A stretch of 6,281 nucleotides of DNA, taken from positions 1 through 6,281 of the forward strand of contig JADFRV010000134.1 in the NCBI GenBank assembly GCA_022561095.1, written 5' to 3'. The position numbers and the translations under genes are program-made. The notes under the pieces are model-generated. The model ran no database searches. It worked only from the letters and a program-made list of their open reading frames with translations, and was not told the DNA's origin. Numbering within the stretch: the first letter of the stretch is position 1; every line of letters starts with the position of its first letter. The stretch comes from Chloroflexota bacterium. GTDB taxonomy: Bacteria; Chloroflexota; Dehalococcoidia; SM23-28-2; RBG-16-64-32. Below are positions 1 through 5,829 of the stretch, one piece after another.

Positions 1-179
1 TTCTCGCCCAGGATCGGCGGGATCTCCTGAAGGTTCGCCACCTCGATCTCCACCACGATGTCGTAGGGGCCCATCACTTCGTGCATCGCCACGATGTTGG
101 GGATGTCACGCATCGCCTGCTTGACGCGTCTCGTCTTACCGGGATCGGTGACCACCAAGACGTAGGCTTTCACTGGCAT
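1..179 (-). CDS. Stand-alone Lrp/AsnC ligand-binding (RAM) domain protein, 3' end cut off by window edge
   Basis: The visible 59 residues begin MPVKAYVLVVTDPGKTRRV and continue through IVAMHEVMGPYDIVVEIEV. This is the beta-alpha-beta-beta pattern of the C-terminal effector domain of Lrp/AsnC regulators, with the usual G-P-Y-D turn in the second half. There is no helix-turn-helix in front of it: the protein starts directly in the first RAM strand. It is therefore the short stand-alone type (about 75-100 residues in known families), which oligomerises and may bind amino acids but cannot bind DNA alone. The ATG at 179-177 has a good ribosome binding site, AGGGAG at 191-186, six bases upstream, and no competing start nearby. 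It is transcribed divergently from korA and shares the intergenic region with it. The family call is firm. The ligand and partner are unknown, and the C-terminus lies outside the window. Confidence 0.87.
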   Translation of the reverse strand, partial: MPVKAYVLVVTDPGKTRRVKQAMRDIPNIVAMHEVMGPYDIVVEIEVANLQEIPPILGE

Positions 180-220
180 TGGACGCTCCCTAATTGTTAA
201 CGCGGGGTAGGAACGCCAAA

Positions 221-226
221 ATTATA
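221..226 (-). promoter_or_regulatory. Putative -10 box of the leftward RAM-domain gene
   Basis: Read on the minus strand, 226-221 is a perfect TATAAT hexamer in an AT-rich patch of an otherwise GC-rich window. A start of transcription near 214 would leave a leader of about 35 bases before the ATG at 179. No convincing -35 hexamer lies 16-18 bases upstream (about 242-250), so this rests on the -10 match and position only. Confidence 0.45.
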
Positions 227-240
227 CAACACGTCGTATA
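223..240. repeat. Imperfect 18-bp inverted repeat in the divergent promoter region (candidate operator)
   Basis: TATACAACACGTCGTATA has two-fold symmetry with seven of nine base pairs matching: outer TATAC/GTATA arms and an inner AC/GT pair. It starts inside the minus-strand TATAAT box (221-226) and ends inside a weaker plus-strand TATAAG (239-244). A protein bound here could control both directions. The symmetry is seen directly; the operator role is inferred. Part of the symmetry could be chance from two AT-rich promoter elements. Confidence 0.35.
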
Positions 241-244
241 TAAG
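239..244 (+). promoter_or_regulatory. Weak candidate -10 box for korA
   Basis: TATAAG matches five of six bases of the -10 consensus and points toward korA. No recognisable -35 lies 17 bases upstream, and the distance to the korA start at 438 would give a leader of nearly 190 bases. That length fits the structured leader seen just before the gene, but I found no better promoter between 245 and 437, so the call is tentative. Confidence 0.25.
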
Positions 245-340
245 AAGCGGGGCCGCAGAAGACACAGCCAATCTAGGATGTTAAACTAAGTATGAGCTTC
301 CCAAATTGATCGACTTTTATGACCGACTAAGCGGCTGCGC

Positions 341-355
341 CAGGACCTTGTCCTG
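341..355. repeat. Perfect inverted repeat CAGGAC-N3-GTCCTG upstream of korA
   Basis: CAGGAC (341-346) and GTCCTG (350-355) are exact reverse complements separated by CTT. The centre is about 90 bases before the korA GTG. A further GTCCT half-site lies at 369-373, 19 bases downstream of the one in the dyad (about two helical turns). It could be a DNA operator or a small RNA hairpin in the korA leader. No T-tract follows, so it is not a standard terminator. Confidence 0.4.
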
Positions 356-378
356 ATGAAAGCTGTCTGTCCTACAAC

Positions 379-430
379 GGAGCGTGGCCTGGCTCCCCCC
401 GTCGCAGGGAGCAGAGTATGTAGAGGGGGA
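379..430 (+). promoter_or_regulatory. korA leader with mutually exclusive pairings, one covering the ribosome binding site
   Basis: The segment GCTCCCCCC (392-400) has three possible partners. GGAGC at 379-383 pairs with GCTCC at 392-396 (5 bp, 8-base loop). GGGAGC at 407-412 pairs with GCTCCC at 392-397 (6 bp, 9-base loop). GGGGGA at 425-430, the core of the korA ribosome binding site, pairs with TCCCCC at 394-399 (6 bp). The first two would leave the ribosome binding site free and the third would hide it. The complementarities are exact; a switching role is inferred. No known riboswitch class is recognised. If translation actually began at the upstream GTG at 384, most of this segment would be coding. 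Confidence 0.3.
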
Positions 431-437
431 ACGTGGC

Positions 438-2168
438 GTGGCCAGGGATGATTTTATCATCCGCATAGGCGGAGATACCGCGATAGGCGGTGTTATCAGT
501 ACCGGCGAGAACTTCACGACAGCCGCCGCCCGCGTAGGCTTTCAGACCTTCACCTTCCGCACCTATCCAGCCGAGATCAAGGGCGGACACGCCTGGTTTC
601 AAGTTCGCATCTCCAACAAGCCGGTCTATTCCATCGGCGACGGCTGCGACATCCTGATCGCCTTCGATCAGGAGGCGTACGAGCTTCACCGCCCAAACCT
701 GAACGACGGCGGCGTCCTCATTTACGACTCGGGCCTGGTGGAACCGGACACGGATAGCAACATCATCTGCTACGGCGTCCCCTTCCAGAAGATCGCGCGT
801 GAGGAGCTGGAGTTTGTACGCGGCACCAACGTGCTCATCCTGGGGGTGATGGCGGGGCTGTTCGGGCTTCCGCCGGCATCGCTGGAGGAGATGGTCAAGA
901 GCCGCTACAAGCGCCGTGCCGAGCTCATGGAGAAGAACATCCAGGCGCTGTACCACGGGTACGAGTACACCAAGAAGATACAGAAAGAAGACAAGTACTG
1001 GCTGGGCACCGCCGACCACGTGGCGCGGCTGGTAATGACCGGCAACGATGCCATCACCGCCGGCGCCCTTCACGCCGGCTGCCGCTACTTCGCCGGCTAC
1101 CCGATCACACCGGCTTCCGACATCCTGGAGACGATGGCCAGCCAGCTACCGCGCTTTGGGGGCGTCTGTCTTCAGGCCGAGGACGAGATGGCGTCAATAG
1201 GCTCCGTTATCGGCGCCTCCTACGCCGGCGCTAAGGCGATGACCGCGACCTCCGGGCCGGGCTTCTCCCTGATGACGGAGCTGATGGGGCTGTCATCCAT
1301 GGCCGAGATACCGATCGTCATCGTGAACGCGCAGCGCTCCGGCCCCAGCACAGGCATGCCCACCAAGCTGGAGCAGAGTGACCTCTTCCAGGCGCTGTAC
1401 GGCGGCCATGGCGACTTTCCCCGCATAGTGCTGGCTCCCGCCTCGGTACAGAACTGCTTCCGGGTGACGGTGCTGGCGTTCGGCCTGGCCGAGAAGTACC
1501 AGTGTCCGGTCATACTTCTCTCCGACCAGTCTCTCTCCCACCGCACCGAGACCATCCGGGAAGTCGATACGGACGTCTTCCCCGTAGTGGACCGCATCCG
1601 GCCTAACGGAACGAACCCAGAGGACTATCTTCGCTACCAGATCACCGATAACGGCGTCTCGCCGATGGCCGTGCCCGGCCTGGATCCTCACACCTACGTC
1701 GCCCCGGGCCTGGAGCACGACGAGCGAGGCCACCCGCGCCTAACGCCAGACACCCACGAAATGATGACCGCAAAGCGGTTTCGCAAGCTTGAGGCCGCAC
1801 GGCTGGAGACCGACAACGCGGAGTTGTGTCCCCGCTACGGCGCCGAGCACGCCGATATCGGCATCATCGGCTGGGGAGCCACCCAGGGCTCCATCCGCGA
1901 GGCCGTGGACCGTGCCCTCGCTGACGGCCTCAAGGTGGCGGCGATGCACCCGCGGGTGCTCAACCCGTTGCCGGAGGAGAGGCTCGAGGAGTTCATCGCC
2001 TCGGTAGACCGCGTGCTGGTACCGGAGGTTAACTACCAGGGGCAGTTCGCTCACCACCTGACCGCGATCCTGGGGGTGAAGCCGATACGCTTCAACAAGA
2101 TCGGCGGCCTGCCGTTCACGCCGGGCGAGATTTACGAGAAGATCCAGGAGGTTCTAGTTCATGCCTGA
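438..2168 (+). CDS. korA: 2-oxoglutarate:ferredoxin oxidoreductase, alpha subunit with fused N-terminal gamma domain
   Basis: With KorB it converts 2-oxoglutarate and CoA to succinyl-CoA and CO2 while reducing ferredoxin; the reaction is reversible. Three parts are visible in 576 residues. A gamma domain (about 5-165) contains IIRIGG and PAEIKGGH (44-51). A pyrimidine-binding domain (about 195-440) contains the family motif YPITP (221-225), QAEDEMAS (from 246) and TSGPGF (271-276). A transketolase-C-like domain (about 470-576) begins near IIGWGATQGS. The fused gamma-alpha layout with no ferredoxin-type cysteine motifs is typical of two-subunit enzymes. I place the start at GTG 438, not the in-frame GTG 384: AGAGGGGGA (422-430) lies seven bases upstream and the protein then begins just before the conserved IRIGG strand, whereas GTG 384 has only GGAG one base away. 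Substrate choice rests on the neighbouring acn and icd; other 2-oxoacids cannot be excluded by motif. Confidence 0.93.
   Translation: MARDDFIIRIGGDTAIGGVISTGENFTTAAARVGFQTFTFRTYPAEIKGGHAWFQVRISNKPVYSIGDGCDILIAFDQEAYELHRPNLNDGGVLIYDSGLVEPDTDSNIICYGVPFQKIAREELEFVRGTNVLILGVMAGLFGLPPASLEEMVKSRYKRRAELMEKNIQALYHGYEYTKKIQKEDKYWLGTADHVARLVMTGNDAITAGALHAGCRYFAGYPITPASDILETMASQLPRFGGVCLQAEDEMASIGSVIGASYAGAKAMTATSGPGFSLMTELMGLSSMAEIPIVIVNAQRSGPSTGMPTKLEQSDLFQALYGGHGDFPRIVLAPASVQNCFRVTVLAFGLAEKYQCPVILLSDQSLSHRTETIREVDTDVFPVVDRIRPNGTNPEDYLRYQITDNGVSPMAVPGLDPHTYVAPGLEHDERGHPRLTPDTHEMMTAKRFRKLEAARLETDNAELCPRYGAEHADIGIIGWGATQGSIREAVDRALADGLKVAAMHPRVLNPLPEERLEEFIASVDRVLVPEVNYQGQFAHHLTAILGVKPIRFNKIGGLPFTPGEIYEKIQEVLVHA
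2146..2151 (+). promoter_or_regulatory. Ribosome binding site of korB inside korA
   Basis: A perfect AGGAGG lies nine bases before the korB ATG, within the last codons of korA. Together with the 8-base gene overlap (2161-2168) it points to translational coupling, fitting a complex that needs equal subunit amounts. Confidence 0.75.
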
Positions 2169-3030
2169 GGCCACCAAAGTTGCACAAGCAACCGAGGCAG
2201 ACGTTCTCACGCTTAAGGACTACAAGAGCGGCGACAAGCCCATCTGGTGCCCCGGTTGCGGCGACTTCGGTGTATTGAGCGCGACTTACAAGGCGCTGGC
2301 CGCCCTACAGCTCCAGCCGAAGGACGTCGTGGTCGCGGCCGGTATCGGCTGTTCCAGTCGAACGCCGTACTTCATGAGCACTTTCGGCCTGCACGGGGTT
2401 CACGGCCGCACCCTGCCAATCGCTACCGGTATGAAGCTCGCCAACCCTGACCTCACAATCCTGGTGATGGGCGGCGACGGCGACCTGATGTCGATCGGCG
2501 CCGGCCACTTCCCGCACGCCGCCGCACGCAACGTGGACATCACCTGCATCATGATGGACAACCAGACCTACGGCCTCACCAAGGCACAGGCCTCGCCAAC
2601 ATCTAGCATGGGTCAGAAGACCAGGTCCACCCCCTACGGCGTCGTCGCCAAGCCGATGGCCCCCGTACTATTCGCCCTCGCCAACGGCGCCACTTTCGTC
2701 GCCCGCGGCTATTCGGCCAAGCCGAATGACCTGACCGACCTGATCGTACAGGGGATAAAGCATCCAGGGTTCTCCTTCGTTCACGTCCAAAGCCCCTGCG
2801 CCGAGTTCTTCAACACGTACGACTTCTATGACGAGCACATCGAGGAGTTGCCGTCTGACTGGGATCAGCAAGACCTGAAGACCGCCGTCAACCTGGCGCT
2901 CACTGAGGAGAAGGTACACCTGGGCGTCTTCTATCAAGAAGAGCGCCAGAGCTTCGGCAGGGCGGTCCGTCAGTTTGAGCCCGAGGGCAAACAGTTTGAC
3001 CTGGCGGAGTACCTCCAGCGCTTCAGCTAG
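2161..3030 (+). CDS. korB: 2-oxoglutarate:ferredoxin oxidoreductase, beta subunit (thiamine diphosphate and [4Fe-4S] binding)
   Basis: This is the catalytic partner of KorA in the cytoplasm and holds thiamine diphosphate and the iron-sulfur cluster that passes electrons to ferredoxin. In 289 residues, the family's usual length, the four expected cluster cysteines are visible: C30 and C33 in WCPGCG, C64 in GIGCSSR, and C213 in QSPCAEF. The thiamine/magnesium motif is GGDGDLMSIG (104-113) followed by MMDNQTYGLTKAQASPTS (131-148). The family usually has YGLTKGQ; here it is YGLTKAQ, a mild change. The ATG overlaps the korA stop by eight bases and has an AGGAGG in korA. The gene ends with TAG, then CGC, then a second in-frame TAG. 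All key residues are present, so an active enzyme is expected. The family call is firm; the exact 2-oxoacid is inferred from gene context. Confidence 0.94.
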   Translation: MPEATKVAQATEADVLTLKDYKSGDKPIWCPGCGDFGVLSATYKALAALQLQPKDVVVAAGIGCSSRTPYFMSTFGLHGVHGRTLPIATGMKLANPDLTILVMGGDGDLMSIGAGHFPHAAARNVDITCIMMDNQTYGLTKAQASPTSSMGQKTRSTPYGVVAKPMAPVLFALANGATFVARGYSAKPNDLTDLIVQGIKHPGFSFVHVQSPCAEFFNTYDFYDEHIEELPSDWDQQDLKTAVNLALTEEKVHLGVFYQEERQSFGRAVRQFEPEGKQFDLAEYLQRFS

Positions 3031-3036
3031 CGCTAG
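3027..3036. repeat. 10-bp palindrome with tandem in-frame stop codons at korB end
   Basis: CTAGCGCTAG is a perfect palindrome that contains the korB stop (TAG 3028-3030) and a second in-frame TAG (3034-3036). The 31-base gap to aconitase also carries that gene's ribosome binding site. The arms are too short and have no loop, so it is unlikely to be a terminator. Confidence 0.4.
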
Positions 3037-3050
3037 TTCATAGCCTCTAA

Positions 3051-3056
3051 AAGGAG
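3051..3056 (+). promoter_or_regulatory. Ribosome binding site that fixes the aconitase TTG start
   Basis: AAGGAG lies five bases before the TTG at 3062-3064. No ATG or GTG lies between it and the conserved N-terminus, so this site decides the unusual start codon. Confidence 0.7.
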
Positions 3057-3061
3057 CAAAG

Positions 3062-4984
3062 TTGGGCCAGAACCTGACCCGGAAGATCCTTGCCGACCAC
3101 CTCGTCTCCGGCGAGCTGGAGCCCGGCGCCGAGATCGCCGTACGGGTGGACCAGACGCTAACCCAGGACGCCACGGGAACGATGGCCTACCTCCAGTTCG
3201 AGGCGATGGGCATCCCCAGGGTGCGCACCAAGCTCTCCGTCTCCTACATCGACCACAACATGCTCCAAACCGGCTTCGAGAACGCCGATGACCACCGCTT
3301 CCTCCAGACCGTAGCCGCCAAGTACGGCATCTACTTCTCGCGGCCGGGCAACGGCATCTGCCACCAGGTGCACCTGGAGCGCTTCAGCTCCCCGGGTGAC
3401 CTGCTCCTTGGCTCGGACAGCCACACGCCGACGTCCGGCGGCGCCGGCATGCTGGCGATCGGCGCCGGCGGCCTGGACGTGGCGGTCGCCATGGGCGGCG
3501 GACCCTACTATCTGAAGATGCCTAAGATCGTGGGCGTGCACCTGAAGGGACGGCTGCAGCCCTGGGTGGCCGCCAAGGACATCATCTTCGAACTGCTGCG
3601 CCGTCTCACCGTAAAGGGCGGCGTGGGCAAGATATTCGAGTACTATGGCGAGGGCGTGGCCTCGCTCAGCGTTCCCGAGCGCAGCACGATCACCAACATG
3701 GGCGCCGAAATGCAGGCCACCACCTCCATCTTCCCCTCCGACGAGCGCACCCGCGAGTACTTCCGCACCCAGAAGCGGGAGGAGATGTGGCGACCGACAA
3801 GCGCCGACCCAGACCCCGAATACGACGAGGTTGTCGAGATCGATCTGAACAAGCTGGGGCCGATGGTAGCGCGACCGCAGAGCCCGGGCAACGTCGTGCC
3901 GATCGAGGAGGTCGAGGGAACGAAGCTGGCCCAAGTCTGCATCGGCTCCTGTACCAACTCCTCCTACCACGACCTGGCGGTGAGCGCGGCCGTGCTCAAG
4001 GGGCGAAAGGTAAACCCCGACATCAGCATGACCGTCACCCCCGGCTCGCGACAGGTGTTCACGATGATCGCGCGCACCGGCGCCCTGGCCGACCTCATCG
4101 AGTCCGGCGCCCGCATTCTGGAGTCCGCCTGCGGCCCTTGCATCGGCATGGGCCAGGTGCCGCCCTCCGACACGGCCTCCCTGCGCACCTTTAACCGCAA
4201 CTTCCCCGGCCGCTCCGGCACCGCAGACGACAAGGTGTACCTGGCCAGCCCGGAGGTGGCCGCCGTCTCCGCCCTGACCGGCGAGATCACCGACCCCCGC
4301 AAGTGGGGAGAGCCACCGCCGACTGAGGCGCCGGGTGAGTTCATCATCGACGATGACTTGATCATACCGCCGCCGAAAAACGGAGACGTGGAGGTGGCAC
4401 GCGGCCCCAACATCAAGCCGCTACCCCTGGCGGAGCCGCTGGCGCAAACGATCAAGGCGACAGTGCTCATCAAGCTGGAGGACAACGTTAGCACTGACCA
4501 TATCCTGCCCGCGGGCTCCAAGATCCTCCCCCTGCGCTCCAACATCCCGGCCATCTCCGAGTACGTCTTCCACTACGTCGATCCGGAGTTCCCCGCCAAG
4601 GCGAAGGCGGCCGGCGCCGGCATCATCGTCGGCGGCTCCAACTACGGGCAGGGCTCCAGCCGCGAGCACGCGGCGTTAGCCCCGATGTACCTGGGGGTGA
4701 AGGCTGTGCTGGCCAAGACCTACGCCCTCGTGCACCAGACCAACCTGGTGAACTTCGGCATACTGCCGCTCGTCTTCGTCGAGGAGGGTGACTACGACCG
4801 CATCAACGTGGACGACGCGCTGGAGATCCCGGACGTGCGCGATGCCGTGGGCAGCGGCGAGGTGACCGTCCGCAACACCACTCAGGGCTACGAGTTCACC
4901 GCCCACCACAACCTGAGCGAGCGCCAGGTAGAGGTGCTTCGGGAGGGCGGATTGCTGAATCACATCAAAGCCCACGCGGGCTAG
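3062..4984 (+). CDS. acn: Aconitate hydratase, short Aquifex-type, single chain
   Basis: It interconverts citrate and isocitrate using a [4Fe-4S] cluster. The 640 residues are shorter than AcnA or AcnB (about 850-900) and match the short putative-aconitase group first noted in Aquifex. The N-terminal catalytic core has DH at 64-65 and GSDSHTP at 117-123. The three cluster cysteines are C297 in CIGSCTNSS and C357 and C360 in ACGPCIG. The swivel domain (about 465-640) is fused, with DNVSTDHI from 474 and GGSNYGQGSSREH from 524; S532 and R534 correspond to the active-site serine and arginine of mitochondrial aconitase. Fusion of core and swivel argues against a two-subunit isopropylmalate isomerase (LeuCD). 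The start is TTG, supported by AAGGAG and the typical opening GQNLTRKIL. It follows korB by 31 bases and is probably in the same operon. A homoaconitase is less likely given korAB and icd beside it. Confidence 0.93.
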   Translation: MGQNLTRKILADHLVSGELEPGAEIAVRVDQTLTQDATGTMAYLQFEAMGIPRVRTKLSVSYIDHNMLQTGFENADDHRFLQTVAAKYGIYFSRPGNGICHQVHLERFSSPGDLLLGSDSHTPTSGGAGMLAIGAGGLDVAVAMGGGPYYLKMPKIVGVHLKGRLQPWVAAKDIIFELLRRLTVKGGVGKIFEYYGEGVASLSVPERSTITNMGAEMQATTSIFPSDERTREYFRTQKREEMWRPTSADPDPEYDEVVEIDLNKLGPMVARPQSPGNVVPIEEVEGTKLAQVCIGSCTNSSYHDLAVSAAVLKGRKVNPDISMTVTPGSRQVFTMIARTGALADLIESGARILESACGPCIGMGQVPPSDTASLRTFNRNFPGRSGTADDKVYLASPEVAAVSALTGEITDPRKWGEPPPTEAPGEFIIDDDLIIPPPKNGDVEVARGPNIKPLPLAEPLAQTIKATVLIKLEDNVSTDHILPAGSKILPLRSNIPAISEYVFHYVDPEFPAKAKAAGAGIIVGGSNYGQGSSREHAALAPMYLGVKAVLAKTYALVHQTNLVNFGILPLVFVEEGDYDRINVDDALEIPDVRDAVGSGEVTVRNTTQGYEFTAHHNLSERQVEVLREGGLLNHIKAHAG

Positions 4985-4995
4985 ACTCTCCACAC

Positions 4996-5009
4996 CCCTG
5001 ACGGCAGGG
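4996..5009 (+). other. Small stem-loop in the acn-HAD gap
   Basis: CCCTG (4996-5000) and CAGGG (5005-5009) form a perfect 5-bp stem with the loop ACGG. It sits in the 45-base gap after acn. With no T-tract it is weak as a terminator; it may be chance, or might affect mRNA processing between acn and the next gene. Confidence 0.25.
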
Positions 5010-5029
5010 ATGATCGAATTGGTGGCGCG

Positions 5030-5716
5030 ATGATAAGAGCCGTCATCTTCGATATCGATGGCACGCTGTACGACTGGGAGACGTCTATAGACCGCGCGCT
5101 ACGCGACGTGCTGCCGGAGGTGCCGACAGCCTATCACAACGGACTGACCAACCGCATGCGGCAGGCTCTCGCCGATTACGCCCTCGTAGTGCGCGACGGG
5201 CTGGTCGTGGACCGCAAGTACTGGCTACTCATGGTCGACCCCGTTCCACCCTGGCGGGCCGCTCTGCCCGACGCCGATTCCGAATTGGCACAGAGGGTAG
5301 CGCAGCGGTACCAGTCGCTGCTGGACGCCGTCCCCTTCGCGGACGTGCCGCCGGCCCTGGAGGCGCTACGGGCAGAGTACGCCTTGGGTGTCCTAAGTAA
5401 CAGCCCCCGGTCAGAGGAGACGCTGACACGCCTGAAATTCCGCCACTACTTCGATGCGGTAGTGGCCGCTTCGGAGCCCTGGAGAAAGCCGCATCCGGAG
5501 GCCTTTCGCCGTGCCTGCCGGGCGCTAGGCATAGCGCCCTCCGAGGCGGTCTACGTTGGTGATAGCCTATCCAACGACGTGGAGGGTGCCCTGGGCGCAG
5601 GGCTCATCCCAGTCTGGGTAGACCGCTACGGAGATGACTACGCCCTGCCGGAAGGGGCCTGGCGCATCACGTCGCTGGAGGGACTACCCGACCTGCTAGC
5701 CGAATTAACCGGCTAG
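5030..5716 (+). CDS. HAD-superfamily hydrolase, subfamily IA (phosphoglycolate phosphatase-like)
   Basis: It is a probable cytoplasmic phosphatase acting on a small phosphorylated metabolite; the substrate is unknown. All four HAD motifs are present in 228 residues. Motif I is FDIDGTLYD, with nucleophile D8 and acid/base D10. Motif II is LSNS, with S123. Motif III is K153 in WRKPHPEAF. Motif IV is VGDSLSNDVEGA, with D178 and D183. A mostly helical cap lies between motifs I and II (about residues 15-95), as in C1-cap members such as Gph or haloacid dehalogenase. The K-P-x-P-x-x-F segment favours phosphatases over dehalogenases. The start is ATG 5030 with only a weak GGTGG site four bases before it. 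It is 45 bases after aconitase on the same strand and likely co-transcribed. Its presence between two TCA-cycle genes suggests metabolite clean-up, but nothing in the sequence fixes that. Confidence 0.88.
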   Translation: MIRAVIFDIDGTLYDWETSIDRALRDVLPEVPTAYHNGLTNRMRQALADYALVVRDGLVVDRKYWLLMVDPVPPWRAALPDADSELAQRVAQRYQSLLDAVPFADVPPALEALRAEYALGVLSNSPRSEETLTRLKFRHYFDAVVAASEPWRKPHPEAFRRACRALGIAPSEAVYVGDSLSNDVEGALGAGLIPVWVDRYGDDYALPEGAWRITSLEGLPDLLAELTG

Positions 5717-5728
5717 GGGAACGGTCGC

Positions 5729-5750
5729 CTGGGGGCTAAGAGAAGCCCAG
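5729..5750 (+). terminator. Possible terminator-like hairpin after the HAD gene
   Basis: CTGGG (5729-5733) pairs with CCCAG (5746-5750), and CT (5736-5737) pairs with AG (5744-5745), with a two-G bulge and an AAGAGA loop. It starts 12 bases after the HAD stop. No T-tract follows, so intrinsic termination would be inefficient or of a non-classical kind. Its place before a separate promoter is the main argument for a transcript end. Confidence 0.3.
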
Positions 5751-5760
5751 CGCACCACTA

Positions 5761-5798
5761 GCTATCGTATAGCGCCGCGCGTTTGCTATCATAGGCGC
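5761..5798. repeat. Two related small dyads around the icd promoter
   Basis: GCTATCGTATAGC (5761-5773) is a perfect dyad with arms GCTAT/ATAGC around CGT. A relative, GCTATCATAGGC (5785-5796), contains the perfect dyad CTAT-C-ATAG and starts 24 bases later; each copy is followed by GC. The first covers the expected -35 area and the second the -10 box. In addition GCCGCGC (5774-5780) and GCGCGGC (5795-5801) form a 7-bp stem around the -10. These could be operator copies or RNA structure; no regulator is identified. Confidence 0.35.
5784..5792 (+). promoter_or_regulatory. Putative extended -10 promoter of the isocitrate dehydrogenase gene
   Basis: TGCTATCAT fits the extended -10 pattern TGnTATnnT, with five of six bases of TATAAT. 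It lies 37 bases before the ATG at 5830, giving a leader of about 30 bases. No -35 hexamer is recognisable, which extended -10 promoters can tolerate. It suggests that icd can be transcribed separately from the korAB-acn-HAD group. Confidence 0.45.
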
Positions 5799-5829
5799 GG
5801 CCCACCCCCGGCTAGCGAAAGAATACTGC

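Noticed and set aside
341..355. CAGGAC-N3-GTCCTG as a transcription terminator
   Set aside because: The stem is only six pairs with a 3-base loop and no T-tract follows; an operator is more plausible.
384..437. Extending korA upstream to GTG 384
   Set aside because: The extra 18 residues do not resemble the family, GGAG is only one base from that GTG, and a strong site at 422-430 fits GTG 438 better. It remains the main alternative start.
372..1073. 233-codon minus-strand open frame over the korA 5' half
   Set aside because: It is the antisense shadow of the conserved gamma domain of KorA and has no family motif of its own.
3158..3970. Long 270-codon open frame on the minus strand inside aconitase
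   Set aside because: It is antisense to a gene with all aconitase motifs, its translation is rich in G, A, V, H and L with no recognisable domain, and such frames are common in GC-rich codon-biased genes.
5774..5801. GCCGCGC/GCGCGGC stem as an intrinsic terminator
   Set aside because: It has a 14-base loop and is followed by CCACCCCC rather than a T-tract; it also encloses a good extended -10 box.
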